Assembly: GCF_014639315.1 (NCBI RefSeq)
Contig: NZ_BMFY01000010.1
Span: forward strand, 62,001-126,000
Reading direction: 5' to 3'
Length of the DNA stretch: 64,000 bases
DNA from: Sediminivirga luteola
GTDB lineage: Bacteria > Actinomycetota > Actinomycetes > Actinomycetales > Brevibacteriaceae
Shown: piece by piece, positions 49,452-57,203 of the stretch
How the letters are laid out: the number at the start of each line of letters is the position of its first letter
How positions within the stretch are numbered: position 1 is the stretch's first letter
Translations under genes and position numbers: made by a program
Notes under the pieces: generated by a model
Database searches by the model: none
What the model saw: the letters and a program-made list of their open reading frames with translations, nothing else
Told to the model about the DNA's origin: nothing

Positions 49452-50144
49452 TCACATCTCCAGGGTGGTGACGTCGGCGGCGCCCCGCCCGCGGATCATC
49501 TTGGCCTTCATCGCGGTCAGCACCGGGCGGGGCGCACGGGCGATGTCCGCGGCCAGTTCGATTGCCCGTGCGGTGGCGCCGGTGTCCACCACCTCGGTCA
49601 GCAGGCCCAGGCGCAGGGCCTCATCGGCGTCCACCTGCCGCCCGGTCAAGGCCAGTTCCGCCGCGCGAGCCGGTCCGGCGACTGCCGCCAGCGGGGCGAA
49701 CACCACCGGATAGCGGAGGCGCTCGGGGTGCGCGAACAGCGTGCGCGGCGTTCCGATGCGCAGATCCGCCATCACCGCGAGGTCCGCCGAGCCCGCGTAG
49801 GCGGGGCCTTCGAGTGCCGCGATCACGGGAACCGGATGGTGCAGGAGGGCCTGGTGGAGCGCATCGGCGGAGGACCAGATGGTGCGCTCGTCCAGCACGC
49901 CGAACTCGTGCAGATCGAATCCGGCGCCAAAGAGGTCACCGGCGGCGGTCAGGACCGTGACCCGGCAGCGCTCGTCGGCGGCACGTTCCGCGAGCGCAGC
50001 CGCCAGCCGGGTGCGCAGCTGAGCCGAGAGCGCGTTCTTCTTCGCGGTGCGATCGATCGTCAGGACGGCCACGCCGTCGCCGATGCGGGACAGATCCACC
50101 CGCACCGTGCCGTCGCCGTTCTCGTTGCCGCCGTCATCGCCCAT
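49452..50144 (-). CDS. Enoyl-CoA hydratase/isomerase-family protein
   Basis: A 230-residue crotonase-fold protein. VAVLTIDRTAKKNALSAQLRTRL is the N-terminal strand-helix. The two oxyanion-hole regions are TAAGDLFGAGFDLHEF and ALEGPAYAGSADLAVMADLRIG. The usual catalytic Glu after the second glycine run is Asp/Ala-rich here (GSADLAV), so the activity may differ from a standard hydratase. VAGPARAAELALTGRQVDADEALRLGLLTEVV is conserved. It stands alone on the minus strand, between the GlxA regulator and the kyn operon, and converges with the former. Pathway unknown. Confidence 0.85.
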   Translation of the reverse strand: MGDDGGNENGDGTVRVDLSRIGDGVAVLTIDRTAKKNALSAQLRTRLAAALAERAADERCRVTVLTAAGDLFGAGFDLHEFGVLDERTIWSSADALHQALLHHPVPVIAALEGPAYAGSADLAVMADLRIGTPRTLFAHPERLRYPVVFAPLAAVAGPARAAELALTGRQVDADEALRLGLLTEVVDTGATARAIELAADIARAPRPVLTAMKAKMIRGRGAADVTTLEM

Positions 50145-50300
50145 GGCCGTCCCCCTCGCCTCGCACCGGCACCTTCGCCGGACGTGCTCTCACTGTAAAC
50201 GGCGACGGGGAGCGAACCGGCACGCGGCGATGCCCAGTCCGCAGAGGCAGCATATTGCGGAACCCTTCCGTCCGCGCCAAAAGCGCAATAGGCTGCAGCC

Positions 50301-51182
50301 ATGGACGCACAACCTCGTGAGGACAGCGCCACTGCACGCAATGAGCGCGAGATCGAGCAGGGGATCCAGCGCGATTTCCGGGACCGGATGTCCTACGGCT
50401 CCTATCTCGATCTTCAGCGGCTCCTCACCGCGCAGCACCCGGTGAGCCGCCCGGAGCATCACGACGAGCTGCTGTTCATCATCCAGCACCAGACCACCGA
50501 ACTCTGGTTCAAGCTCGTCATCCACGAGCTCGAATCCGCATGCCGCCTCATCCGCGAGGATTCCCTGCAACCGGCGCTCAAATCCATCGCCCGGGTCAAG
50601 CACATCCAGCGGACCCTCACCGAGCAGTGGTCAGTGCTGGCGACGCTGACGCCGTCCGAATACGTCGAGTTCCGGGACTTCCTCGGCAACGCCTCTGGCT
50701 TCCAGTCATGGCAGTACCGCGCGGTGGAGTTCGTGCTGGGGAACAAGAACCGCGGCATGCTCGACGTCTTCGACGCGGACCCCCAGGCTCGCGCCGTCCT
50801 GGCGGACAAGCTCGCCGCACCGAGCCTCTATGACGAGTTCCTGCGTCTGCTCGCCCGCCGCGGCTACCCGGTGCCACCGCGTCTTCTTGACCGGGACGTC
50901 ACCGTCTCCCATACCTTCGACGACGACCTGGTGGCCGTCTTCGCCGGAATCTACGAGGATCCGCACGCCGACTGGACGGTCTACGAGACATGCGAGGAAC
51001 TGGTCGATCTGGAGGAGAACTTTCAGATCTGGCGGTTCCGCCATCTGCGGACGGTCCAGCGCATCATCGGCTGGAAACGCGGCACCGGCGGCTCCAGCGG
51101 CGTCGGCTTCCTGCAGAAGGCACTTGAGCTCACGTTCTTCCCCGAGCTGTTCTCCGTCCGGACGGAGATCGGAGCACGCTGA
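50301..51182 (+). CDS. kynA: Tryptophan 2,3-dioxygenase
   Basis: A 293-residue haem enzyme that opens the indole ring of tryptophan to N-formylkynurenine. Signature segments are MSYGSYLDLQRLLTAQHP, HHDELLFIIQHQTTELWFKL, NASGFQSWQYRAVEF and FQIWRFRHLRTVQRIIGWKRGTGGSSGVGFL. The haem-ligating His is in VSHTFDDDL (near residue 204). TAGGCT ends six bases before the ATG and no ribosome-binding site is visible, so the operon may start as a leaderless message. It is the first of four genes for conversion of tryptophan to anthranilate. Confidence 0.96.
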   Translation: MDAQPREDSATARNEREIEQGIQRDFRDRMSYGSYLDLQRLLTAQHPVSRPEHHDELLFIIQHQTTELWFKLVIHELESACRLIREDSLQPALKSIARVKHIQRTLTEQWSVLATLTPSEYVEFRDFLGNASGFQSWQYRAVEFVLGNKNRGMLDVFDADPQARAVLADKLAAPSLYDEFLRLLARRGYPVPPRLLDRDVTVSHTFDDDLVAVFAGIYEDPHADWTVYETCEELVDLEENFQIWRFRHLRTVQRIIGWKRGTGGSSGVGFLQKALELTFFPELFSVRTEIGAR

Positions 51183-51238
51183 AGGCGGCCTCCCCGTCCC
51201 GCGACCCCGCCGTGATACGACCGAAGGAGCTTGAGGTT

Positions 51239-52501
51239 ATGACCGCCGTTCCCTCCGCCGACGACTCACCCGGTTCCGACGCCGCATACGCCGATCGCGC
51301 CCGCGCGCTCGACGAGGCAGACCCGCTGGGGCGCTTCCGCGACGCTTTCGAGCCCTCGCCGGGGCTGGTGTCGTACCTCGACGGGAACTCGCTGGGCAGA
51401 CCCACCCGGGCCGCGGTCGATGCCTTGCGGTCCTTCGCGGCAGACCAGTGGGCGGGCCGGCTCATCCGCGGCTGGGACGAGGGCTGGTTCGAGAAGCCTC
51501 TCACCCTGGGCGACCGGCTCGGCGCCGTCACCCTCGGCGCGGCACCGGGGCAGACGTTCATCGGCGAGTCGACTACCGTGGTGCTCTACAAGCTGATCCA
51601 CGCCGCGCTCGGCGCGCGGCCGGACCGCCGGGTGATCGTCGCCGACACCCACAATTTCCCCACCGATCGGTACCTCGTCGACGGCATCGCCCGGGCCACG
51701 GGCCGCGAGGTCAGATGGATCGTCCCCGAGCAGGAGGCCGGGGTGACTCCCGCGCAGGTGGCCGAGGCGGCAGGCGAGGACACCGCGCTCGTCTTGCTCA
51801 GTCACATCGACTACCGGACCGGACGCATCGCCGATGCCGGGGCGATCACCGGGATCGCGCACCGGGCCGGCGCTCTCGTCCTCTGGGACCTCTGCCATTC
51901 CGTGGGCGCCGTGCCGGTCGAGCTCGACGAGTGGGGCGTCGATTTCGCGGCCGGCTGCACCTACAAGTATCTCAACGGCGGGCCCGGATCTCCCGCCTTC
52001 GGCTATGTCGCCGCCCGCCACATCGCGGCGGTGACGCAACCCATCCAGGGGTGGATGGGCGTCGCGGACGCCTTCGAGATGGGGCCGGCGTACCGCCCGC
52101 ACGCGGGCATCCGCCGGTTCGTCAGCGGGACCCCCTCCGTCCTGGCGATGGTGCCGCTGGAAGCGATGCTCTGCCTCATCGAGGAAGCGGGCCTGGCTGC
52201 CGTGCGGGCCAAGTCGGTCGCCCTGACCAGCTTCGCCCTCGAGCTCTACGACGCCTGGCTCGCTCCGCTCGGGGTCCGCCTGGGCTCCCCGCGCGAGGCC
52301 GCGGTCCGCGGCGGGCATCTGACCGTTCACCACGAGCTCTGCCGGCAGGTGCTCCCGGTCCTATGGGAACAGGGCATCATCCCGGACTTCCGCACGCCGG
52401 ACGGGCTGCGGCTGGGCCCGTCGCCGCTATCAAGCAGTTACGACGAGGTCCGCGCCGGCGTCCAGGGCATCCGCAATGCCCTGGTGGCGGCCGGTGCCTG
52501 A
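51239..52501 (+). CDS. kynU: Kynureninase
   Basis: A 420-residue PLP enzyme splitting kynurenine to anthranilate and alanine. VSYLDGNSLGRPT near the start, GEVxWIVPEQEAG-like REVRWIVPEQEAG, LWDLCHSVGAVPVEL and AAGCTYKYLNGGPGSPAF are conserved. Lys243 in the last motif binds PLP. ATG 51239 follows AAGGAG at nine bases; a GTG 27 bases earlier is rejected. It lies 56 bases after kynA. Anthranilate degradation genes are not in the window, so the product may be recycled, excreted or used elsewhere. Confidence 0.96.
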   Translation: MTAVPSADDSPGSDAAYADRARALDEADPLGRFRDAFEPSPGLVSYLDGNSLGRPTRAAVDALRSFAADQWAGRLIRGWDEGWFEKPLTLGDRLGAVTLGAAPGQTFIGESTTVVLYKLIHAALGARPDRRVIVADTHNFPTDRYLVDGIARATGREVRWIVPEQEAGVTPAQVAEAAGEDTALVLLSHIDYRTGRIADAGAITGIAHRAGALVLWDLCHSVGAVPVELDEWGVDFAAGCTYKYLNGGPGSPAFGYVAARHIAAVTQPIQGWMGVADAFEMGPAYRPHAGIRRFVSGTPSVLAMVPLEAMLCLIEEAGLAAVRAKSVALTSFALELYDAWLAPLGVRLGSPREAAVRGGHLTVHHELCRQVLPVLWEQGIIPDFRTPDGLRLGPSPLSSSYDEVRAGVQGIRNALVAAGA

Positions 52502-53411
52502 GGCCACCGGCCGGGCCCCTCAGCCGGCGGTTCCCGGCCTCGATGACTTCGATGCGCGTCCCGGCAGCATCATGTCGCTGCTGCGGACCTTCGTCGGCCT
52601 GCACATGCGCGACCTCGGTGGCTGGATCGCCGTGGCTCACCTGGTCGCCCTCCTTGAGCAGACCGGCGCACCGGCGACCACCGTGCGCTCGGCGGTCTCC
52701 CGGGCGAAAGCGAAGGGCCTCCTCCGCCCGCAACGACGCGAAGACGTTGCGGGTTACGCGCTGTCACCAGGCGTCGTGGCGATGCTCGAGCGGGGCGACG
52801 CGACGATCTACTCCTACCGCCGGCACCCCGTATCCGACGGGTGGTGCCTCATCTCGTTCTCGGTGCCGGAGGACCGGCGGGCCGAGCGGTACCGGCTGCG
52901 CCGCCTTCTGGCGCAGCTCGGATGCGGCACCGTCGCCGACGGCCTGGCCGTCGCACCGCAGCCTCTGGCGGGCGGACTGCAGACGCATCTGCGCGAGGCG
53001 GGGCTGGGCGAGTGGGTCACCGTCTTCGAGCAGGCGGCGCTCCGGCCCGATGGGAGTCTCGCCGCAGCATGTGCGCGCTGGTGGGATCTGGACATGACCG
53101 CGGGCCTCCACCGTGCCTTCATCGCCCGCCATCGCGGGCTCGCCGAGCGATTGGCGAGCGGGGGGCGCTCCGTGACCGGCTCACCGGTCATCAGTCCCCA
53201 GGAGGCCTTCGCCGCCCATCTGCGGATCGTCGACGACTGGCGTCCCATTCCCTACCGGGATCCCGGACTGTCCCGGGAGGCCCTCCCGGCGGACTGGCCG
53301 GGAGACGAATCCGCCGCGCTGTTCCGTGAACTCCACGAGCGCCTCGGACCGCCTGCAGCCCAGCACGTCGTCCACACCACGCGATCTCAGATCGGGAGGG
53401 CACGCCCATGA
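52476..53411 (+). CDS. PaaX-family transcriptional regulator
   Basis: A 311-residue regulator of the PaaX type. The N-terminal winged helix reads IAVAHLVALLEQTGAPATTVRSAVSRAKAKGLL (about 50-82). The middle domain has WCLISFSVPEDRRAERYRLRRLLAQLGCGTVADGLAVAP, the PaaX central signature. The C-terminal domain contains WDLDMTAGLHRAFI and DWRPIPYRDPGLSREALPADWPG. PaaX proteins classically repress phenylacetate genes with phenylacetyl-CoA as effector. Here it lies inside a kyn operon, overlapping kynU (26 bases) and the following hydrolase (4 bases), so a kynurenine-pathway ligand is likely. GTG 52494 is an alternative start. Confidence 0.88.
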   Translation: MPWWRPVPEATGRAPQPAVPGLDDFDARPGSIMSLLRTFVGLHMRDLGGWIAVAHLVALLEQTGAPATTVRSAVSRAKAKGLLRPQRREDVAGYALSPGVVAMLERGDATIYSYRRHPVSDGWCLISFSVPEDRRAERYRLRRLLAQLGCGTVADGLAVAPQPLAGGLQTHLREAGLGEWVTVFEQAALRPDGSLAAACARWWDLDMTAGLHRAFIARHRGLAERLASGGRSVTGSPVISPQEAFAAHLRIVDDWRPIPYRDPGLSREALPADWPGDESAALFRELHERLGPPAAQHVVHTTRSQIGRARP

Positions 53412-54385
53412 CCACCGATGACACTCCGGCGGCCGCAGAGGACGCCCGCTTTGCCGCCCTCCTCGCCTCCGCGGGAGAGCCGGGGCATCGCGTCGCCTAT
53501 GGTGACCGGCCGGACCAGCATGTCGAGTGGTTCGGGGAACCGGCGACCGCCGGCACGGTGATCGCCTTCATCCATGGCGGGTATTTCCGGCAGCAGACGA
53601 CGCTGGCACATGCGCGGCCCCTGGCTCGCGCTCTCGTGGCCCGCGGCAGCGTCCCGGAACGTGTCGATCCTTCGTCTTCCTCGACCGCCGGGCCGGAGGG
53701 GGATCGGGCTACGGGTGCTGCCGGAGTGGCCGTGGCATTGATCGAGTACCGGCGAGCCGGGGGTGAAGGCGGCCACCCGCGTACCCTTGCGGACATCGAG
53801 GCGGCCATCGCGACGATCACCGGTGAGTCAGGTGGGCCCAGCGGGTTCGGTGAGTCGAGCGGGTTCGGTGAGTCGAGTGAGTCTGGTCAGTCCGGTGAGT
53901 CGGGCGGAAGCGACCTGCCCGGTGGGCTCGGCGGGTCCGGTGAGGAGACGTCAACGCCCGGGAGCGCGGTCCGGTTCGTCGTCGCCGGTCATTCCGCCGG
54001 GGGCAGCCTCGCCCTGTCATGGGCGAGCCGGCAACCGGCAGCGGGGCCGGAGATCCGCGTGCGGCCGCTGGCGCCCGTCACCGATCTCGTCGCGGAGGTG
54101 CGGGACGGGCTCGGTGACGGCGCCGTCCTGGAGTACATGGGCGCGCACCCGGAGGAGGATCGCGAGCGATACCTGTCCGAGGATCCGCGTTCGCGAGCGG
54201 CGCTCATCCCGGAACGGTGTGATGTGAGGATCCTTCACGGCACCGCGGACCAGACGGTCGACATCGCGTTCTCCCGCGGGTTTCCCGCGCCGCGTCAGGA
54301 ACTCATCGGCGCCGATCACTTCGACGTGATCGACCCGCGTTCCCCGCACTTCGGCACCGTGGCCGGGGCGCTCCTCGGCCCGTGA
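53408..54385 (+). CDS. Alpha/beta hydrolase, probable kynurenine formamidase
   Basis: A 325-residue alpha/beta hydrolase. The oxyanion motif is FIHGGYFRQ (near 55-60), the nucleophile is Ser in VVAGHSAGGSLAL (near 196), and the acid and base are in RILHGTADQTVD and GADHFDVIDP. This is the arylformamidase arrangement (HGGYW type), and the position after kynA and kynU fits hydrolysis of N-formylkynurenine. Between the second strand and the nucleophile about 40 residues are Gly/Ser/Glu repeats (SGFGESSGFGESS), encoded by 18-base tandem copies, forming an unusual flexible insertion. The start overlaps the PaaX stop by four bases. Confidence 0.82.
   Translation: MTTDDTPAAAEDARFAALLASAGEPGHRVAYGDRPDQHVEWFGEPATAGTVIAFIHGGYFRQQTTLAHARPLARALVARGSVPERVDPSSSSTAGPEGDRATGAAGVAVALIEYRRAGGEGGHPRTLADIEAAIATITGESGGPSGFGESSGFGESSESGQSGESGGSDLPGGLGGSGEETSTPGSAVRFVVAGHSAGGSLALSWASRQPAAGPEIRVRPLAPVTDLVAEVRDGLGDGAVLEYMGAHPEEDRERYLSEDPRSRAALIPERCDVRILHGTADQTVDIAFSRGFPAPRQELIGADHFDVIDPRSPHFGTVAGALLGP
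53840..53875 (+). repeat. 18-bp tandem repeat inside the hydrolase gene
   Basis: AGCGGGTTCGGTGAGTCG occurs twice in perfect tandem (53840-53857, 53858-53875), flanked by degenerate GGTGAGTC copies from about 53822 to 53912. The period keeps the reading frame. It encodes a Gly/Ser/Glu loop and can change length without frameshift. Confidence 0.85.
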
Positions 54386-54449
54386 GACGGAGAACCGGCG
54401 GCAGGGCGTAAGACGCATCACATCTCGGTGAGCAGCCGCCCGAAGCATC

Positions 54450-54468
54450 TTAGGTAAGTCTAAGCTTC
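54450..54468 (+). promoter_or_regulatory. DtxR/IdeR-type iron box over the promoter
   Basis: TTAGGTAAGTCTAAGCTTC agrees with the consensus TTAGGTTAGSCTAACCTAA at 14 to 15 of 19 positions. It contains the likely -10 TAAGCT (54461-54466), which ends six bases before the ATG at 54473. Binding of an iron-loaded repressor here would block transcription of the siderophore-binding protein gene. Confidence 0.75.
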
Positions 54469-54472
54469 ATGT

Positions 54473-55519
54473 ATGACCATTCTTCTTCCCGCGTCTCACC
54501 GCACCATGTCCCACGGCATCGCTGCTGTGATCACCTCCACATTGATCCTGGCCGGTTGCACCGCCGAGAGCACCACCGAGAACGTCTCCTCTGCTCCGGA
54601 TCCGGTGGAGAGCACCGAGTACACGACCCCGCGCACGATGCCCGAGGGCAAGGGCAGCGGAGAGCGCGACGGCGTGTTCCCCCGCACCGTCACCCACTTC
54701 GCGGGGGAGACCACCCTTGAGGACGAACCCGAACGCGTGGTGGTGATCTCCACCGGTCAGGCCGACGCCATGCTCTCGCTCGGCATCGTGCCCGTCGGCT
54801 CGACGGCCGGTGACGGGGCCGAGATGATCCCGCAGTATCTCTATGAGACCTATCCCCAGCTGAAGGACGAACTGGACTCCGTCACGCATGTCGGGAGCAG
54901 GGTCGAGCCTGAACTGGAGTCGATAGCGAACCTGGACCCTGACCTGATCGTGCTGAACCTCGCCGGCAAGGACGATGCGGACGTCTTCTACGCCGATGCG
55001 AGCGAGATCGCGCCGACGGTGGCCACGCAGGGCACCGGGCTGTACTGGAAACAGGATTTCCTGCTGCTCGCGGACGCGGTGGGCAAGACCGAGCAGGCAC
55101 AGGGCTGGCTCGATGACTACCACGCCGACGCGGCCGCCTTCGGTGCGCGGGTGGAGGGCGCCCCCACGGTGTCCTTCCTGCGCAAGAACGGGGATCGCAC
55201 CCGCGTGTTCGGGATCGCGTCCTTCAGCGGCTCCGTCGCCGAGGATGCCGGCCTGTCGCGTCCCGAGGCCCAGTCGTTCACGGACGAGACCTCCGTCGAC
55301 ATCAGCGCCGAACTCCTGGGCCAGGCCGATGGCGACTGGATCTTCTACGGCGTCCAGGGCGGCGACGACACCGAACTGACCTCGCTGGGCTTGTGGCCCT
55401 CGCTCGGCGCGGTGGAGAAGGGCCAGGCGGTGTCCGTCGACGACGATGTGTTCTACCTCAACGTCGGCCCGACCGCGGCCCGGGGCGTCCTATCGGTGCT
55501 GCAGGAAGAACTCGCCTGA
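54473..55519 (+). CDS. Iron-siderophore ABC-type substrate-binding lipoprotein
   Basis: A 348-residue lipoprotein: ITSTLILAGC with lipidated Cys29, a disordered linker, then a class III periplasmic-binding fold. PERVVVISTGQADAMLSLGIVPVGST, SIANLDPDLIVLNLAGKDDADVF, FLLLADAVGKTEQAQGWLDDY and VDDDVFYLNVGPTAARGVLSVL are standard for FepB/FhuD/CeuE-like proteins. The ATG lies 6 bases after the -10 TAAGCT, suggesting a leaderless mRNA; a later Met12 is possible. The iron box at the promoter supports iron repression. No permease or ATPase gene is adjacent, so its transporter must be encoded elsewhere. Confidence 0.9.
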   Translation: MTILLPASHRTMSHGIAAVITSTLILAGCTAESTTENVSSAPDPVESTEYTTPRTMPEGKGSGERDGVFPRTVTHFAGETTLEDEPERVVVISTGQADAMLSLGIVPVGSTAGDGAEMIPQYLYETYPQLKDELDSVTHVGSRVEPELESIANLDPDLIVLNLAGKDDADVFYADASEIAPTVATQGTGLYWKQDFLLLADAVGKTEQAQGWLDDYHADAAAFGARVEGAPTVSFLRKNGDRTRVFGIASFSGSVAEDAGLSRPEAQSFTDETSVDISAELLGQADGDWIFYGVQGGDDTELTSLGLWPSLGAVEKGQAVSVDDDVFYLNVGPTAARGVLSVLQEELA

Positions 55520-55520
55520 T

Positions 55521-55539
55521 CCCGGTCCGGCCGACCGGG
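55521..55539 (+). terminator. Short hairpin after the siderophore-binding gene
   Basis: CCCGGTC (55521-55527) and GACCGGG (55533-55539) form a seven-base-pair stem with a five-base loop, one base after the stop codon. There is no U tract. A weak terminator candidate. Confidence 0.5.
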
Positions 55540-55562
55540 AGCTCACTGAGTTCGGCGAGCAT

Positions 55563-55796
55563 GTGCACGGCTGGCGTATAGTGCTGGAGCTGACCGCACA
55601 GCAAGTGGCTGAACGAACCGGCATCACGCGCGACACCCTGCGCCGGATCGAGAAGGGAGACCGCAGCGTCGGGTTCGGCAACGTCGCGCAAGTGCTCCGC
55701 GCCCCCGGCGTCCTGGAAGGGGAGATCGCGATGATGGCCGAGCCGATCGAACCCAGGCTGGAATCCCTTCGGGCGGCGGCCCGAACAAGGAAGTAA
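55563..55796 (+). CDS. Small XRE-type HTH protein, probably 5'-truncated
   Basis: A 77-residue frame from GTG: VHGWRIVLELTAQQVAERTGITRDTLRRIEKGDRSVGFGNVAQVLRA is an XRE helix-turn-helix, of the type often paired with HipA-like toxins. Family members usually have about 15 more residues (an ELGRRLxxWR-like helix) before this point; here the frame upstream reads TEFGEHVHGW without a usable start and soon runs into the end of the siderophore-binding gene. No ribosome-binding site is visible. It may be a functional short regulator starting at GTG or a remnant left by rearrangement. No toxin gene follows; the next gene is the convergent Fic gene. Confidence 0.5.
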   Translation: MHGWRIVLELTAQQVAERTGITRDTLRRIEKGDRSVGFGNVAQVLRAPGVLEGEIAMMAEPIEPRLESLRAAARTRK

Positions 55797-55888
55797 AAGA
55801 TCGCGCGCTGGCTGGAAAACGCTCAGACACACACATGCCCCGCACGCGAGCGCGGGTGCCGCTTCGCCATCACCGGCCCCTCAGTCCC

Positions 55889-57088
55889 TCACGACTGAGA
55901 ACGCCTGCCAGCACGCGCGGCGAAGGCATCGATCGCCGCCAGAATCTCATCGCTGCGCCAGAACGGCCCAAGCCCATGTTCTCCCTTGGACTTGAGAATC
56001 CCTGCGTTCACCAGAGCATTCAACGGCGGGTAGACGTTGGGCTGTTTGACCCCGAGTTCTTCAGCCGCTGCCGCGCTGTTAAGCACCGGCCGTCGTGTCA
56101 GGATGTCCAGAAGCCTCCACGCGTTAGAGCTCCTGCGCACGGTCAGCCGCTGTTCCCAGGCGACCCGGATCTCCTCGATCTCCCGCGCCAGCTGCCGGGC
56201 ATTGCTGACCGCCCGCAATGAAGCGTCGGCGAATGCACTGACGATCGGATCTATCTCGCCTGCACGGTATGCGGTCAGCGCAGCGTGGTACCCCTCCACA
56301 TCTGCAAGGAGACCGGCAGAGACCGGCACCGCCACGTTCCTCGTCACTCCCCTGTGACGCAACATAGATTGCGCCAAGGCCCTCCCTGTCCTCCCGTTCC
56401 CGTCAGTGAAGGGATGAATGGTCTCGAACTGTGCATGGGCGACGGCGACGGCGATCAGCGCCGGAATGTCCTCGCGTCGGACGAAAGTGGCCAGATCGTC
56501 CACCAATCCTGGGACATCCGCCTCGTCCGGGCCGACGAACTGCGCACCCACGGGCGAATCCGAACGGGTCCCGATCCATACCGGCTCCTTCCGCCACTGC
56601 CCCGGGGTATGACGCGGCTGCTTCTCCATCAGCACGGTATGCATCTGTCGGATGGACTCCGACGAAGGATCACTCGCCAAGTCAAGAGCAGCCCTCATGG
56701 CGGCGGCGTTCGCCGCCACATCTCCGGCATTACGGCTGCTCTTCGCCCCAAGCTCTGCGCTGAAGATCGCGCGGGCCGATGCCGTGAGGTTCTCGATCTG
56801 CGAGGATGAGACGGCCTCTGACCGCAGCAGCACCGGAGCGAATCCCGAGACGCGAGCACCCAGCTCAGCGTCGAAACGAGTCAGCTCCCGCTCTGCCTCC
56901 TCCGCCTTTGCCACCACATCCGGGCTCGGGGAAGGAGTCAGCTCCGCGATGTGTGGGACGATCGCCCAGCGGTAGGGCACACCGTAGGCAGTCTCTTCGG
57001 CCCGCACGCCCCACTGTGCGGAGGCAGTGGGAACCCATCGCCGCTCCGCAAAGCCGACCCGGGGCCACGGGTTGCCACGCATCATCAC
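55889..57088 (-). CDS. Fic-family protein (class II, with C-terminal winged helix)
   Basis: A 399-residue Fic protein. The active loop HPFTDGNGRTGR (225-236) is intact. The autoinhibitory motif SSQIEN (95-100, S-x3-E-N) lies in the N-terminal Fic_N region, which defines class II. The C-terminus (about 320-385) is a winged helix with RRPVLNSAAAAEELGVKQPNVYPPLNALVNAGIL. Fic enzymes transfer AMP or a related group to protein hydroxyls; the inhibitory Glu normally keeps them silent. The winged helix probably binds the palindrome in front of the gene. GC content looks lower than in neighbours and the promoter is AT-rich, so acquisition by transfer is plausible. Confidence 0.92.
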   Translation of the reverse strand: MMMRGNPWPRVGFAERRWVPTASAQWGVRAEETAYGVPYRWAIVPHIAELTPSPSPDVVAKAEEAERELTRFDAELGARVSGFAPVLLRSEAVSSSQIENLTASARAIFSAELGAKSSRNAGDVAANAAAMRAALDLASDPSSESIRQMHTVLMEKQPRHTPGQWRKEPVWIGTRSDSPVGAQFVGPDEADVPGLVDDLATFVRREDIPALIAVAVAHAQFETIHPFTDGNGRTGRALAQSMLRHRGVTRNVAVPVSAGLLADVEGYHAALTAYRAGEIDPIVSAFADASLRAVSNARQLAREIEEIRVAWEQRLTVRRSSNAWRLLDILTRRPVLNSAAAAEELGVKQPNVYPPLNALVNAGILKSKGEHGLGPFWRSDEILAAIDAFAARAGRRSQS

Positions 57089-57096
57089 TCCTCAGA

Positions 57097-57130
57097 AATA
57101 TTATGAGATAGGCACTTATCTCATAATATT
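57097..57130 (-). promoter_or_regulatory. Perfect 14-bp AT-rich palindrome before the Fic gene
   Basis: AATATTATGAGATA (57097-57110) and TATCTCATAATATT (57117-57130) are exact complements separated by six bases. It begins nine bases upstream of the Fic start codon. It is unusually AT-rich for this genome and is the probable autoregulatory operator of the Fic protein's winged helix. It lies outside the terminator that ends the gyrase-tRNA transcript. Confidence 0.7.
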
Positions 57131-57152
57131 GAGAGTCTTCCTTATGGGAAAG

Positions 57153-57182
57153 AAAAGGGGACCTGCTCGAGAGCAGATCCCT
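57153..57182 (-). terminator. Rho-independent terminator after tRNA-Ala
   Basis: On the minus strand GGGATCTGCTC and GAGCAGGTCCC form an 11-base stem (one A-C mismatch) with a tiny loop, followed by CTTTTCTTT. It lies about 22 bases beyond the 3' end of tRNA-Ala and is the clearest U-tract terminator in the window, ending the transcript that includes the tRNAs. Confidence 0.8.
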
Positions 57183-57203
57183 CATCTCTGACGACTTTCT
57201 ACG

